Source: Geobacter sp. FeAm09 (GTDB lineage: Bacteria > Desulfobacterota > Desulfuromonadia > Geobacterales > Pseudopelobacteraceae). Taken from it: DNA of 64,000 nucleotides. Of the stretch, positions 16,839 to 25,437 are shown piece by piece. The notes under the pieces were generated by a model, which saw nothing but the letters and a program-made list of their open reading frames with translations, was not told the DNA's origin and did no database searches. The stretch spans positions 558,001 to 622,000 of the forward strand of contig NZ_CP042466.1 of NCBI RefSeq assembly GCF_008330225.1. Reading direction: 5' to 3'. The number at the start of each line of letters is the position of its first letter. Positions within the stretch are counted from its first letter, which is position 1. The position numbers and the translations under genes were made by a program.

Positions 16839-17120
16839 CTAGTGATAATCGGTGATCTCTACGTCATACGCATGACCCTCGGCGAAGGTGAAACATACCC
16901 GCCATTGGTCGTTTATCTTGACGCTCCACTGACCTTTTCTGTCTCCCGAAAGCGTTTCAAGGTGGTTTGACGGCGGCATCCGTAAGTCCTCGACCACCGT
17001 GGCATTGTCGAGCTGGTTCAACCGCATGGCCGCACGGGTGACAATGCCTGGCGGTAGCCTTTTCGACTTCCCGGATTCAAAGAACCGTTCGGTTGCTTTG
17101 TCGGCAAAGGTCTTAATCAT
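16839..17120 (-). CDS. higB: HigB-type toxin (RelE superfamily)
   Basis: 93 residues starting MIKTFADKATERFFESGKS, with the HigB-type core LRMPPSNHLETLSGDRKGQ, WSVKINDQWRVCFTF and a C-terminal VEITDYH whose His is typical of these ribosome-dependent mRNA endonucleases. Full length for the family. The ATG at 17120 is chosen over a longer reading because the family begins at MIKTF. Followed by a MITE-like insertion and then higA. An 85-base copy of its 5' end occurs at 17419–17503. Confidence 0.88.
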   Translation of the reverse strand: MIKTFADKATERFFESGKSKRLPPGIVTRAAMRLNQLDNATVVEDLRMPPSNHLETLSGDRKGQWSVKINDQWRVCFTFAEGHAYDVEITDYH

Positions 17121-17240
17121 GGATGCAGTATAAACAAAATGTTTACACTCGGCAAGTAAAATTCTTGTCACGGATTCTCTCCGCGCTGTTGCCGCGCCAG
17201 GCAATTTCTGTGAAAGGCGGGAGGGGTCGGTTTCCAAAAT

Positions 17241-17280
17241 TCAAATTTGATATTTGGAGCTTTGACCCCCTTGCTTCTCC
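17241..17280. repeat. Direct repeat right of higBA
   Basis: Second copy of the 40-base repeat at 16322–16361, in the same orientation, containing TATTTGGAGCTTTGACCCCC. Lies upstream of higB. Confidence 0.65.
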
Positions 17281-17418
17281 CGCCGTCGAACAATACACAA
17301 AATTCTTTGGAAAAGACCCCTTTAGCGATTTAAATTGAGGAAGAGGAACGTGAGGATCAGGCTCAGGTCTACATTCGATATTAAATGAAAAATGTAGACG
17401 CGACCCTTTGAGTATCCC

Positions 17419-17503
17419 CGGGTGACAATGCCTGGCGGTAGCCTTTTCGACTTCCCGGATTCAAAGAACCGTTCGGTTGCTTTGTCGGCAAAGGTCTTAA
17501 TCA
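17419..17503 (-). pseudogene. Duplicate 5' fragment of higB
   Basis: 85 bases identical to 17035–17119, the first 28 codons of higB up to PPGIVTR, but without the last base of the ATG start codon. The fragment is followed by unrelated AT-rich sequence. It is a dead partial copy made by local duplication or recombination, of use mainly as evidence of rearrangement in this patch. Confidence 0.8.
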
Positions 17504-17517
17504 AGGAAGTTTACCTG

Positions 17518-17564
17518 GGGTCGGGTCTACATTCTACATTTTGTGTAGAATGTAGACCCGACCC
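17518..17564. repeat. REP-like perfect hairpin
   Basis: A 21-bp perfect stem with a 5-base loop; the left arm begins GGGTCGGGTCTACATTC. An imperfect relative with GTCTACATTC and GAATGTAGAC-like arms lies at about 17364–17407. Sequences of the GGGTC(G/A)GGTCTACAT kind are common next to REP-associated tyrosine (RAYT) transposases; a RAYT remnant exists at 54232–54412. Confidence 0.6.
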
Positions 17565-17632
17565 TCATGGATTTGCCTTTTTGTGGAGAATAGGGTTCTG
17601 GCCCTTGTGACTCTTATTGGATGTGAGGGAAA

Positions 17633-18076
17633 ATGATAGCTGTTTATGGGAGTTTGGTAGTTCTCTTGCTGTGTATATCTTTCCCGCCGCTGTTTGACCA
17701 CTTTTTGAGAAGCAAGGATGAGCGCAATTGGAAAAGGGCTTTGGGAGGCTATGCTTTGATTACGATTTTAGGAGGCGTGCTACCGGTCTTATTTGGTTGG
17801 CCTCTCTATGTCGATTGGTTTTCCACAATCTTGGCTGTTGCAATTGCAGTAGTTATCGCTCCTGTGACCTTCCTCGGTACTTCTTTTATATTGATCCTGT
17901 TGAACATTGTTATTCCAATGCTCACGCTCTGGAATATGTCACAATACAATAAAGTGAAAGAACCGTTTGAGATGGTTCTCGACAATATCGACTGGCCCAA
18001 ATTCCTTGCGCCGTTAGTGTTGGGTCTCGTTACATTCAGTGCCGGACGGAGGCTGTGCAAAAGGTTCAGAACCTAA
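17633..18076 (+). CDS. Small multi-pass membrane protein, unknown
   Basis: 147 residues with about four predicted membrane helices (residues roughly 3–21, 38–56, 62–95 in two passes, 122–136) and a basic C-terminus (GRRLCKRFRT). No recognised family. Codon use and base composition are more AT-rich than the pst or hdr genes, in keeping with the rearranged neighbourhood, so it may be an acquired gene. It is flanked by REP-like repeats and a convergent small lipoprotein gene. Function unknown; a phage-immunity or transport accessory cannot be argued from sequence. Confidence 0.55.
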   Translation: MIAVYGSLVVLLLCISFPPLFDHFLRSKDERNWKRALGGYALITILGGVLPVLFGWPLYVDWFSTILAVAIAVVIAPVTFLGTSFILILLNIVIPMLTLWNMSQYNKVKEPFEMVLDNIDWPKFLAPLVLGLVTFSAGRRLCKRFRT

Positions 18077-18152
18077 AAGGGGGAGTTCCGGGGACATCCA
18101 TGATAAGTAAAGTCATTTGTTTATATTCAGAGAGCCATAGCACTATTTTGAA

Positions 18153-18395
18153 TCAAAAAAATTTATAACGGGGCTTTCCCGACGAAGCCGGGGGATCGTT
18201 GTCCCATTGTTTTTTGTACTCGCTCCAATCCTTTTTCTCCTGATCGGTTCGAAGTTGCATCTCAAATCTCTCTGTTGCCAATCTATCTTTGAACTTTTCC
18301 TCTTCTGTCCTTGGGTCGTAAACGCAGGCACTCATGACAGAAGACAGAACGACAAGACTGAGAACAGGCAACAGCAAAAAAAACTTTTGAACCAT
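18153..18395 (-). CDS. Small lipoprotein
   Basis: 80 residues. The start MVQKFFLLLPVLSLVVLSS leads to a lipobox (VMSAC) with Cys at residue 23, then a short charged domain (RTEEEKFKDRLATERFEMQLRT split by few hydrophobics) predicted helical. It is probably anchored in the outer membrane or inner membrane by lipid. The start at 18395 is selected for the lipoprotein signal; a longer frame has none. Role unknown. Confidence 0.6.
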   Translation of the reverse strand: MVQKFFLLLPVLSLVVLSSVMSACVYDPRTEEEKFKDRLATERFEMQLRTDQEKKDWSEYKKQWDNDPPASSGKPRYKFF

Positions 18396-18469
18396 TGATT
18401 TTCTCCATTCCCCTGCCGCAAGGAAACGCCCTGGGCTGAATGTCCCGCTTGCCGGGATGAGCCTTTCCC

Positions 18470-19795
18470 CTATCCCTTGATCGGCCACCCCTGCTCATAC
18501 CCCTCGGGAAAGAAATTCTCCCTGGTCCTGTTGTAATAGCCGAACTGCAATTTGGGAAACTCCTGTTTCAACCGCTCCAAGAGCCGGTACATGCCGATCC
18601 CCTTGCCCTCTACCCCCATCTCCTGGTTGTAAAAATCCGGGTCGATGGACAGGTTGCGCATCTGGATCATGTCGATGCCGGTGTCGCCCACGAAGCGCAG
18701 CAGCGCCTCCACCTCCTCCGGGGCGTCGCTGACGCCGGGGGAGACCAGGTAGTTGATCATGGTGAAACGGCCCGCCTGCTTGGCGATGGCCACGGAGCGG
18801 AGCACGTCGGCGAAGGTATACCCTTTGGGACGGTAGTAGCGGTTGTACAACTCTTCCCGCACCGAGTTCATGGAGAAGCGGAAGGAGTCCATGCCCGCGT
18901 CGCACAGAAGCTCCACCCGCTCCGGGATGGAGCCGTTGGAGTTGAAGTTGACCGTGCCGCGGCTGGTGGCCTTCTTCATGCGCTTTGTCGCCTCGGCGAT
19001 GGTGTCGGCCTGGAGGATCGGGTCTCCCTCGCACCCCTGGCCGTAGGAGACGATGGCCTGTTCGGCCTGTTCCAGATGGGGGAGGGCGATCTGACAGATC
19101 TCCTCCGGGGTCGGCACAAAGCCGATGCGCTCGTGGTTGGCCGGGCAGCATTCGGACGGCTGCAGGCTGATGCACCCCAGGCAGGCCGAGTTGCACACTG
19201 GCGAGGTGGGCAGCGGCGCCTCCCAGCGGCGGTAGAAAAGGTTTTTCGCGGCAAAGCAGTGATAGTCCACGGCGCAGCGGGACAATTGCTCCAGCAGGCG
19301 GTTGCCCGGCATCTCCGCCAGCCGTTGGCGCACCAGCGGGTCCAGGGTGCGGTCGTCGTAGTTGACCGGGTTCCAGTTGCTGTTGCCGTCCACCTTGGAC
19401 GCGGCCACCACGAAACAGTCCCGCTCCTCGTCCCACCCCACGGCGGTGTAGGACCAGAGTGGCAGTTGGACCGTCTTGCGCGAGTAGTCGCAGGCGGGCA
19501 GCAGGGTGCGCACGTAGCCGGGCGCCATGAAGGCCGACACCGCCTGGATGCGTCGCTGCCGTTTCCCCTCCCGGACGCTGTCCAGGGTGACGAAGCCCTT
19601 TTCCCGCTCGTCCCAGGCGATGGGCGGCATGGCGGGCATGGTAAAGAGCCGGCTGTCCTCGGGCAGCGGGATCAACTCCACATCCTCGGGCAGCACCGGC
19701 ACGGTGCCGTTCATCCCGGCCATGCACAGTTCGGGATGGTCGTAGATGGTGCCTTTTTCATCGGCGTAGAGCATTTTTGGCAGGTGTCTTGACAC
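18470..19795 (-). CDS. Radical SAM protein, function unknown
   Basis: About 441 residues. The radical SAM cluster motif is CNSACLGC (CxxxCxxC), preceded by an extended N-terminal domain of some 190 residues. After it come YGQGCEGDP, a Gly-rich SAM loop equivalent, NFNSNGSIPERVELLCDAG and FRFSMNSVREELYNRYYRP, all typical of a radical SAM barrel. No second Cys-rich SPASM domain is clear. The start is taken as the GTG at 19795, which has AGAGGA upstream; a TTG at 19831 overlapping the preceding gene is possible. The gene follows a small secreted protein gene; the two may be one transcript. Substrate unknown. Confidence 0.75.
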   Translation of the reverse strand: MSRHLPKMLYADEKGTIYDHPELCMAGMNGTVPVLPEDVELIPLPEDSRLFTMPAMPPIAWDEREKGFVTLDSVREGKRQRRIQAVSAFMAPGYVRTLLPACDYSRKTVQLPLWSYTAVGWDEERDCFVVAASKVDGNSNWNPVNYDDRTLDPLVRQRLAEMPGNRLLEQLSRCAVDYHCFAAKNLFYRRWEAPLPTSPVCNSACLGCISLQPSECCPANHERIGFVPTPEEICQIALPHLEQAEQAIVSYGQGCEGDPILQADTIAEATKRMKKATSRGTVNFNSNGSIPERVELLCDAGMDSFRFSMNSVREELYNRYYRPKGYTFADVLRSVAIAKQAGRFTMINYLVSPGVSDAPEEVEALLRFVGDTGIDMIQMRNLSIDPDFYNQEMGVEGKGIGMYRLLERLKQEFPKLQFGYYNRTRENFFPEGYEQGWPIKG

Positions 19796-19827
19796 GTTTC
19801 CTCTTTCGTTTGAACGTCCGGTTGTGG

Positions 19828-20136
19828 TCAATTGCCGAGCGTCGGCCGGTCGCCCTTAATATTGAGCCATATCCTGTTCGCATCCGTCAACTGCTGCCGG
19901 AGCCTCGACAACTCCTCCTCGGTATAGACCGCCGTTCCCTTGGCGATCTCGGTTTTCAACCGCTCCATCCGCTGTTGGATGGAATCCACGTAATTGGCGC
20001 ATTTTTCGGGATGGATCAGGCAGATATCCTTTTGGCCGGCGTCTTGCGCCGTGGCCGTCTCGTCGGCGCAGGCGGGGGCGGCCGTCAGTATGCAGGATAG
20101 CGCCACCAGGGGGAAAATACGGGGTATGCTTTGCAT
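19828..20136 (-). CDS. Small secreted helical protein
   Basis: 102 residues with a signal peptide (MQSIPRIFPLVALSCILTAAPACA) and a mature domain with two cysteines (CLIHPEKC) and a helix (VDSIQQRMERLKTEIAKG). The start at 20136 gives the signal peptide. Lies immediately upstream of the radical SAM gene on the same strand. No family recognised; the paired cysteines could form a disulfide in the periplasm. Confidence 0.6.
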   Translation of the reverse strand: MQSIPRIFPLVALSCILTAAPACADETATAQDAGQKDICLIHPEKCANYVDSIQQRMERLKTEIAKGTAVYTEEELSRLRQQLTDANRIWLNIKGDRPTLGN

Positions 20137-20263
20137 CGCTACGCCTCCGGGGGGTGTCGTTGGGCTTCTGCGGCATGCCGGTCGCCCGGTGAATGGTGCG
20201 GCCGAGTACAGGGTAAACCTATCCGAAAAGCGAGCCGAAAGCAATAATATTGCGGGGAAACGT

Positions 20264-20296
20264 TTGACAGGCCGGTGCATGGGCGGCTATTTTATA
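20264..20296 (+). promoter_or_regulatory. Likely sigma-70 promoter of nhaA
   Basis: TTGACA at 20264–20269 followed about 18 bases later by an AT-rich -10-like TATTTTATA. Lies 60–90 bases before the nhaA start. Confidence 0.45.
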
Positions 20297-20308
20297 CCGG
20301 AACGAACG

Positions 20309-20338
20309 CGTGCCCAAGCGGGATACCCCGCGGGCACG
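20309..20338 (+). promoter_or_regulatory. Strong hairpin in the nhaA leader
   Basis: CGTGCCC-aa-GCGGG-atac-CCCGC-GGGCACG forms a 12-bp stem with a two-base bulge, ending 16 bases before the nhaA ATG. It lacks a T tract, so it is more likely a translation-controlling structure than a terminator. Confidence 0.4.
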
Positions 20339-20354
20339 GCACAGGGACCGCCCC

Positions 20355-21503
20355 ATGAAACGACGCATCAACCTGCTGCTCGAATTTTCCGTGCCCATGC
20401 TCACCGGCGTGGCGGTAGCCCTTGCCTGGGCCAACCTCGACCCGGCCGGGTATCACACCTTCCTGAAACAACCGCTGGTGGGGGGGCTCTCCTTCCACTT
20501 CATCACCAACGAACTGTTCATGGTGTTGTTCTTCGGCATCGCCGCGGTGGAGATCACCCAGAGCTGCCTGCCGGGGGGCGCCCTCAATCCCCCCTCCCGG
20601 GCCGTCAACCCGCTTCTGGGCACCCTGGGGGGCGTGCTGGGACCGGTGGCGGTCTACCTGGGGCTGAACGCCCTGGCGGGCGGCCCGGAACTGCGCAACG
20701 GCTGGGGCATTCCCACCGCCACGGACATCGCCCTGGCCTGGCTGGTCGCCCGCGCCGCCTTCGGCGCAGCACATCCGGCGGTTTCCTATCTGCTCCTTTT
20801 GGCTGTGGCCGACGACGCGGTGGGGCTGGCCATCATCGCTATCTTCTACCCCGATCCCAGCCACCCGGTGGCGCCGCTCTGGCTGCTGCTCACCGCCCTG
20901 GGGATGCTGGTGGCCTACGCCCTGCGCCGCCTCAGGGTCGCAAGCTACTGGCCCGCCGTGATCTGCGGCGGCGCCCTGAGCTGGAGCGGACTGCACCACG
21001 CCCATCTCCATCCGGCCCTGGCCCTGGTGTTCATCGTCCCCTTCCTCCCCCACCGCCGCCGCGAGACCAAGCTGCTCTTCGAGGAGGACCCGGGCGACCG
21101 CTCGCCCCTCTCCCGGTTCGAGCACGAATGGAAAGCGGTGGTGGACGTGGGGATGTTCCTGTTCGGGCTGGCCAATGCCGGGGTCGGGTTCTCCAGCCTG
21201 GGGACCGCCACCTGGCTGGTCCTGGCGGCCCTTGTCTGCGGCAAGACCCTGGGCATCTTCGGCTTTGGCTGGCTGGCGGCCCGGTTCGGCTTCGGCCTGC
21301 CCCGGGGGATGTACCGCAGCGACCTCCTGGTGGCCGGCATCATCGCCGGCACCGGTTTCACCGTGGCCCTGTTCGTGGCGGGAGAGGCCTTCGCCGATCC
21401 CGCACTCCAGGGGGCGGCCAAGATGGGGGCCATGTTGAGCATCACCGCGGCGGGGATCGCCATGGTGGCGGCGCGGCTGCTGGGGGTCAGGAGGCACAAA
21501 TGA
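20355..21503 (+). CDS. nhaA: Na+/H+ antiporter NhaA
   Basis: 382 residues, about eleven to twelve membrane helices. Diagnostic NhaA segments: FFGIAAVEI, GWGIPTATDIALAWL (Asp of the unwound helix IV) and LLLLAVADDAVGLAIIAIFY with the paired Asp residues of the ion-binding site, plus GIIAGTGFTVALFVAGEAF. Exchanges Na+ for H+ across the inner membrane and supports pH and salt homeostasis. The start is the ATG at 20355 (MKRRINLL), which matches the family; an upstream GTG frame would begin inside the leader hairpin. Confidence 0.92.
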   Translation: MKRRINLLLEFSVPMLTGVAVALAWANLDPAGYHTFLKQPLVGGLSFHFITNELFMVLFFGIAAVEITQSCLPGGALNPPSRAVNPLLGTLGGVLGPVAVYLGLNALAGGPELRNGWGIPTATDIALAWLVARAAFGAAHPAVSYLLLLAVADDAVGLAIIAIFYPDPSHPVAPLWLLLTALGMLVAYALRRLRVASYWPAVICGGALSWSGLHHAHLHPALALVFIVPFLPHRRRETKLLFEEDPGDRSPLSRFEHEWKAVVDVGMFLFGLANAGVGFSSLGTATWLVLAALVCGKTLGIFGFGWLAARFGFGLPRGMYRSDLLVAGIIAGTGFTVALFVAGEAFADPALQGAAKMGAMLSITAAGIAMVAARLLGVRRHK

Positions 21504-21519
21504 ATCACGGGAGGATTGC

Positions 21520-22335
21520 ATGGTGATGTCGTTGTTCGGGAAGGTGAGGGTGGTTTCTCTGGTCGTGTCGCTGCTGCTGGTGTGGGCCGTGTCGGTAACG
21601 GCGACGGAGCCTGCGCCCCTCCTCGATACCATTAAACAGGAGGTGAGTGGCCGCTTCTCCGGTCGCAAACCGCTCCAGTGGGGCGAGACGGTCAGCGGCG
21701 TACGCACCCGGCTGGATACCCGGGACAAGGTGGTCGCCCTGACCCTGGACGCCTGCGGCAGCGGCAAAGGCAAAGGGGTGGATGCCAAACTGATGGATTT
21801 TTTGGCGCAGGAGCGGATACCTGCCACCCTTTTCATCAATGCCCGCTGGATCGACGCCAACCCGGAGCTGTTCAAACGCCTGGCCGCCAACCCCCTGTTC
21901 GAGATAGCAAACCACGGCATGTGGCACAAGCCGGCCTCGGTGGCCGGTCGCTCGGTGTACGGCATCCAGGGCACGAAGGATGCAGGGGAACTGGTGGAGG
22001 AGATCGAACGGAACGCCCGGAAGATCGAGGCGATCACCGGGAAACGGCCCCGGCTCTACCGCTCGGGTACGGCCTATTACGACGAGGTGGCGGTTGAGGT
22101 CGCAGGCGCCCTGGGGCATGAGGTGGCCGGTTTCAGCATCCTGGGGGATGCCGGGGCGACCTACAGCGCCCCCAAGGTGACGGCGGCGCTGGTGAAGGCC
22201 GCCCCCGGGGACGTCATCATCTGCCACATGAACCACCCGGAGAGCGGCACCGGAGCCGGGATCATGGCGGCGGTCCCGGAGTTGCTGCGCCGCGGTTTCC
22301 GTTTCGTCCGCATGTCCGACTATCCGCTGAAATGA
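21520..22335 (+). CDS. Polysaccharide deacetylase family protein
   Basis: 271 residues with an N-terminal membrane anchor or signal peptide (VSLVVSLLLVWAVSVTA) and a NodB fold. Motif 1 is VALTLDACGSG, so the usual Asp-Asp is Asp-Ala; motif 2 is ANHGMWH with the His-x3-His pair; the Arg motif is RPRLYRSGTAYYDE, and the last is DVIICHMNHPE. Such TLDACG proteins form a recognised variant group whose chemistry on glycans is less well tested. Extracytoplasmic. The start ATG has GGGAGGA upstream. It lies 16 bases after nhaA and 9 before the amidotransferase gene, so the three probably form one transcript. Confidence 0.8.
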   Translation: MVMSLFGKVRVVSLVVSLLLVWAVSVTATEPAPLLDTIKQEVSGRFSGRKPLQWGETVSGVRTRLDTRDKVVALTLDACGSGKGKGVDAKLMDFLAQERIPATLFINARWIDANPELFKRLAANPLFEIANHGMWHKPASVAGRSVYGIQGTKDAGELVEEIERNARKIEAITGKRPRLYRSGTAYYDEVAVEVAGALGHEVAGFSILGDAGATYSAPKVTAALVKAAPGDVIICHMNHPESGTGAGIMAAVPELLRRGFRFVRMSDYPLK

Positions 22336-22344
22336 GGTGCTTGC

Positions 22345-23025
22345 GTGTTCCACATCATCCAGAACGACCCGGAGGTCCCGCCGGGAAACATCACTGAACA
22401 CCTCCGGTCTATGGGTATCGCGGCCGGGGTCTGCCACGCCTACCGCAACGAGCCGTTGCCCGCGCCGGAGGATACCCGGGGGGTCATCGTCCTGGGGGGC
22501 GCCATGTGCGCCAACGACGATCAGCGCCACCCCTTTCTCATGCAGGTCAAGGGATTCATCCGTGAGATGGTGGCCCGCCGCGTTCCCTACCTGGGAATCT
22601 GCCTGGGGGGGCAATTGCTGGCGGCGGCCGTGGGGGGTGGGGTAGTCTCCAACCGCTGGGAGGAGTTGGGAACCCTGGAGGTGGAGCTAACGAAGGAGGG
22701 GAGGGAGGACCGGCTCTTTGCGGGGCTCGCCCCCCGGATCGGCACCTTCCAGTGGCACCACGACAGCTTCGATCTCCCCGCCGACGGGGTCCTGCTGGCC
22801 GCTTCCCCGGCCTGTCCGCACCAGGCCTTCCGCGTCGGGTCGTGCGCCTGGGGCACCCAGTTCCACCCCGAGGTGACCGAAGAGATCATCCGCGCCTGGT
22901 GCGCCTGGGACCCGGCCACAAGGGAACGCGCCGACGAACTGGTGGCCGCCTGGCGGGCGGATACCGCCTATGCCGCCACCGCCCGGCGCCTGCTGGAGAA
23001 CTTCGTGGGGGTGGCACGGGGGTAA
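22345..23025 (+). CDS. Class I glutamine amidotransferase-like protein
   Basis: 226 residues of the GATase1 fold. The nucleophile elbow is YLGICLGGQLLAAAVGG with Cys at about residue 91, and the His-Glu pair is FHPEV. Such free-standing proteins (GMP synthase glutaminase-like) hydrolyse glutamine or gamma-glutamyl compounds; the partner is unknown. It starts with GTG at 22345 after AGGTG. The Arg-rich C-terminal part is family typical. Confidence 0.8.
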   Translation: MFHIIQNDPEVPPGNITEHLRSMGIAAGVCHAYRNEPLPAPEDTRGVIVLGGAMCANDDQRHPFLMQVKGFIREMVARRVPYLGICLGGQLLAAAVGGGVVSNRWEELGTLEVELTKEGREDRLFAGLAPRIGTFQWHHDSFDLPADGVLLAASPACPHQAFRVGSCAWGTQFHPEVTEEIIRAWCAWDPATRERADELVAAWRADTAYAATARRLLENFVGVARG

Positions 23026-23048
23026 GGTGGGCCGCTGTGAATCAGAAT

Positions 23049-23111
23049 CCGTAGGGGCGAACTGCTGTTCGCCCAATCAGGAATCAGGGCGCATGCAATG
23101 CGCCCCTACGG
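23049..23111. repeat. Cloverleaf-like palindromic repeat overlapping the sppA stop
   Basis: Outer arms CCGTAGGGGCG and CGCCCCTACGG are perfectly complementary (11 bp). Inside are two more hairpins, GGGCGAAC/GTTCGCCC and GGGCGCAT/ATGCGCCC. The whole folds as a three-way junction, and the sppA stop codon lies inside the right arm. Related GTAGGGGCG repeats are widespread in bacterial genomes. Confidence 0.75.
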
Positions 23112-24062
23112 GCGCCACAGGTACATGAAGCTGCTGCTCCCCAAAGCGTCGAAGCCGCCCAGCGCCTCGGCCAGCCCTTCCTTTTCGGCCGCGCCGGCAT
23201 AGATGCTCCCCTTGTAGCTGCCGGGGCGGTAATAGCTCACCACCCGGGCCTTGCCGTCCCCCGCGGCCGTGCGCATCCGGGCGATGACGTCGTCCAGGTA
23301 GCCGATCCGGTCAATGAGTTTCGCCTCCAGCGCCTGGCCCGCGGTATAGACCCGCCCGTCGGCCAGCTTGCGCAGTTCGTCCCGCGTCAGGCTGTTGCCG
23401 GGCCGCTCCATGATCACATCCAGAAAACGTCCGTAGAGTTGGTCAATGATCTCCTGCCCCAGCTTCACCTCTTCCGGCGTGGCCTTGCGGAAGGGGGACA
23501 TGATGTCCTTCTTGTCCCCGGACTTGACGGTCTGCTCCTCCACCCCGATCTTGCCCATCAGCCCCTCCACGTTGAACTTCACGAGGATCACGCCGATGCT
23601 GCCGGTGATGGCCGTGGGGTGCGCCGTGATCCCGTCGGCCGCCGTGGCCACGTAATACCCCCCCGACGCGCCGGTGGCCACGATGCAGGCCTGCACCGGG
23701 ACGTTCCGGCGTTTCTTGAACTCCATGATGTCGTGGCGGATGATGTCGCTGGCGGTCACGGTGCCGCCGGGCGAGTTGATGCGCAGGATGACGCCGGCGA
23801 TCTCCTTGTCCTGCTCCGCCTTGTGCAGCGATTCGCGGACTAGGGACACCAGGGAGGGGGCGGCGCGTCCCAGCAGGCCTCCCGACTTCTCCTGCTCCGA
23901 AATGGTGCCGCTGATATCCAGCAGCAGGATCTTCTTGGCCCCGTCACCTTCCAGGACCTGTTCGGCCAGGGGGCTGGGGGGCGAGATCAGCGGCACGTTG
24001 ACGAAGGCGCAGCCGGCGAGCAGCAGCGGCAGCAGAAAAAAAGGGATGAGGGCATAACGCAT
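23106..24062 (-). CDS. sppA: Signal peptide peptidase SppA-type serine protease
   Basis: 318 residues, the short form of the S49 family. It opens with a lipoprotein signal (LLPLLLAGC, Cys at residue 18), so it is a lipid-anchored protein facing the periplasm rather than a transmembrane one. The catalytic Ser is in [11 protein letters not shown] and the Lys in [22 protein letters not shown] is the oxyanion-side loop. It degrades cleaved signal peptides or envelope proteins. The stop codon overlaps a palindromic repeat. Confidence 0.88.
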   Translation of the reverse strand: MRYALIPFFLLPLLLAGCAFVNVPLISPPSPLAEQVLEGDGAKKILLLDISGTISEQEKSGGLLGRAAPSLVSLVRESLHKAEQDKEIAGVILRINSPGGTVTASDIIRHDIMEFKKRRNVPVQACIVATGASGGYYVATAADGITAHPTAITGSIGVILVKFNVEGLMGKIGVEEQTVKSGDKKDIMSPFRKATPEEVKLGQEIIDQLYGRFLDVIMERPGNSLTRDELRKLADGRVYTAGQALEAKLIDRIGYLDDVIARMRTAAGDGKARVVSYYRPGSYKGSIYAGAAEKEGLAEALGGFDALGSSSFMYLWRP

Positions 24063-24293
24063 GGGGAGCCTCCCGGAAAAAGCATGGTGTCCCCTATGAT
24101 AGCAGCGATTGTTTTTGATTCAAGAGGTGATTTTGCCCGGCAGCCGGAAGCTGCGCCGGCATCTAGTCCTATTTCCTTAATTGTAACGCGTAAACGCAAT
24201 TACAGGATGACAGCTATGTGCTATGCTGCGTGCAGCACCATCAATAAATGTGGCGGACTCCTCTCTGCGTCTTCGCCGGGAACGGAATGTGAC

Positions 24294-25340
24294 GTGAGTA
24301 AAACCCTGCAGGAACTGGCCGAGTATCTCGGCGGCCAGGTTAAGGGCGACCCGGCTGTCGCCATCACGGGGCTTGGGACGCTGGACAACGCGGTGGAGGG
24401 GCAGATCACCTTTCTGGCCAACCCCCGCTATGGCGCCAAGGTCGGGACGACCCGCGCCGCGGCGATCGTCATGCCTCCCACGGCCGAGACCTTCGGCCGC
24501 AACGCCATCGTGGTGGATAATCCGTACCTTGCGTTCGCCATGCTGCTGACGCTCTTCACCTCCCGGCCGCGCAGCGCCAGGGGGGTCATGGAGGGGGCTT
24601 TCGTGGGGCGGGACGTGGTCATCGGCAAGGATGCCTCCATCTACCCCGGCGCCTGCATCGCCGACGGGGTGCGGATCGGCGACCGGGTAACCATCCACGG
24701 GAATGTATCGCTCTACGAGGGGGTGGTGCTGGGGGACGATGTGACCCTGCATTCCGGCGTATCCGTGCGCGAGGGGTGCCGCCTCGGGAGCCGCGTTACC
24801 ATCCACAACGGCACCGTCATCGGTGGAGACGGTTTCGGCTATGCCCCCAACGGGAAGGGGTGGTTCAAGATCCCCCAGATCGGCAACGTGGTCATCGAGG
24901 ACGATGTGGAGATCGGGGCCAACGCAACCGTTGACCGGGCCGCCCTGGAGACCACCCGCATCGGGCGCGGCACCAAGATCGACAACCTGGTGCAGGTGGC
25001 CCACAACTGCGATATCGGCGAGGATTGCATCATCGTCGCCCAGGCCGGCATAGCTGGGAGCGCCCGCTTGGGCAGGCACGTCACCCTCGGCGGCCAGGTG
25101 GCCATCGTCGATCATACCGTGATCGGCGACAACGCCATGATCTCCGGCCAGTCGGGCGTATTCGGCGATGTGGCGGCAGGGGCGGTATTGAGCGGCACCC
25201 CGGCCATGCCTCACCAGGCGCGGCTCAAGTCCGCCGCCATATTCCCCTATCTGCCGGAGATGCGCAAGACACTGGCCAAGCTGGGAAACCGCATGGCGCG
25301 GGTAGAGGAACGACTGGCCCCTGTCACGGCCATAGAGTAG
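24294..25340 (+). CDS. lpxD: UDP-3-O-acylglucosamine N-acyltransferase LpxD
   Basis: 348 residues. N-terminal uridine-binding domain ([26 protein letters not shown]) followed by about ten left-handed beta-helix hexapeptide turns ([19 protein letters not shown] and on) and a C-terminal helix. The catalytic His region is [12 protein letters not shown]. Adds the N-linked acyl chain in lipid A synthesis, cytoplasmic face of the inner membrane. Start: the GTG at 24294 gives the family-typical N-terminus; earlier in-frame codons extend it with unrelated sequence. It stands alone, without fabZ or lpxA beside it, so it may be a second copy. Confidence 0.9.
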   Translation: MSKTLQELAEYLGGQVKGDPAVAITGLGTLDNAVEGQITFLANPRYGAKVGTTRAAAIVMPPTAETFGRNAIVVDNPYLAFAMLLTLFTSRPRSARGVMEGAFVGRDVVIGKDASIYPGACIADGVRIGDRVTIHGNVSLYEGVVLGDDVTLHSGVSVREGCRLGSRVTIHNGTVIGGDGFGYAPNGKGWFKIPQIGNVVIEDDVEIGANATVDRAALETTRIGRGTKIDNLVQVAHNCDIGEDCIIVAQAGIAGSARLGRHVTLGGQVAIVDHTVIGDNAMISGQSGVFGDVAAGAVLSGTPAMPHQARLKSAAIFPYLPEMRKTLAKLGNRMARVEERLAPVTAIE

Positions 25341-25370
25341 GCACATGCCGGTGTTCTGAAACAAAACAGG

Positions 25371-25406
25371 CAGCCGATTACGCAATGCATCGGCTGCCTG
25401 TTTTGT
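25371..25406. terminator. Bidirectional terminator
   Basis: Perfect 18-bp arms beginning ACAAAACAGGCAGCCGAT around a 10-base loop, with A on one side and T on the other. Serves lpxD on the plus strand and the His/Met-rich gene on the minus strand. Confidence 0.9.
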
Positions 25407-25437
25407 CCGGGGCGCCTATCGGTGCCGGTATTGTGCC

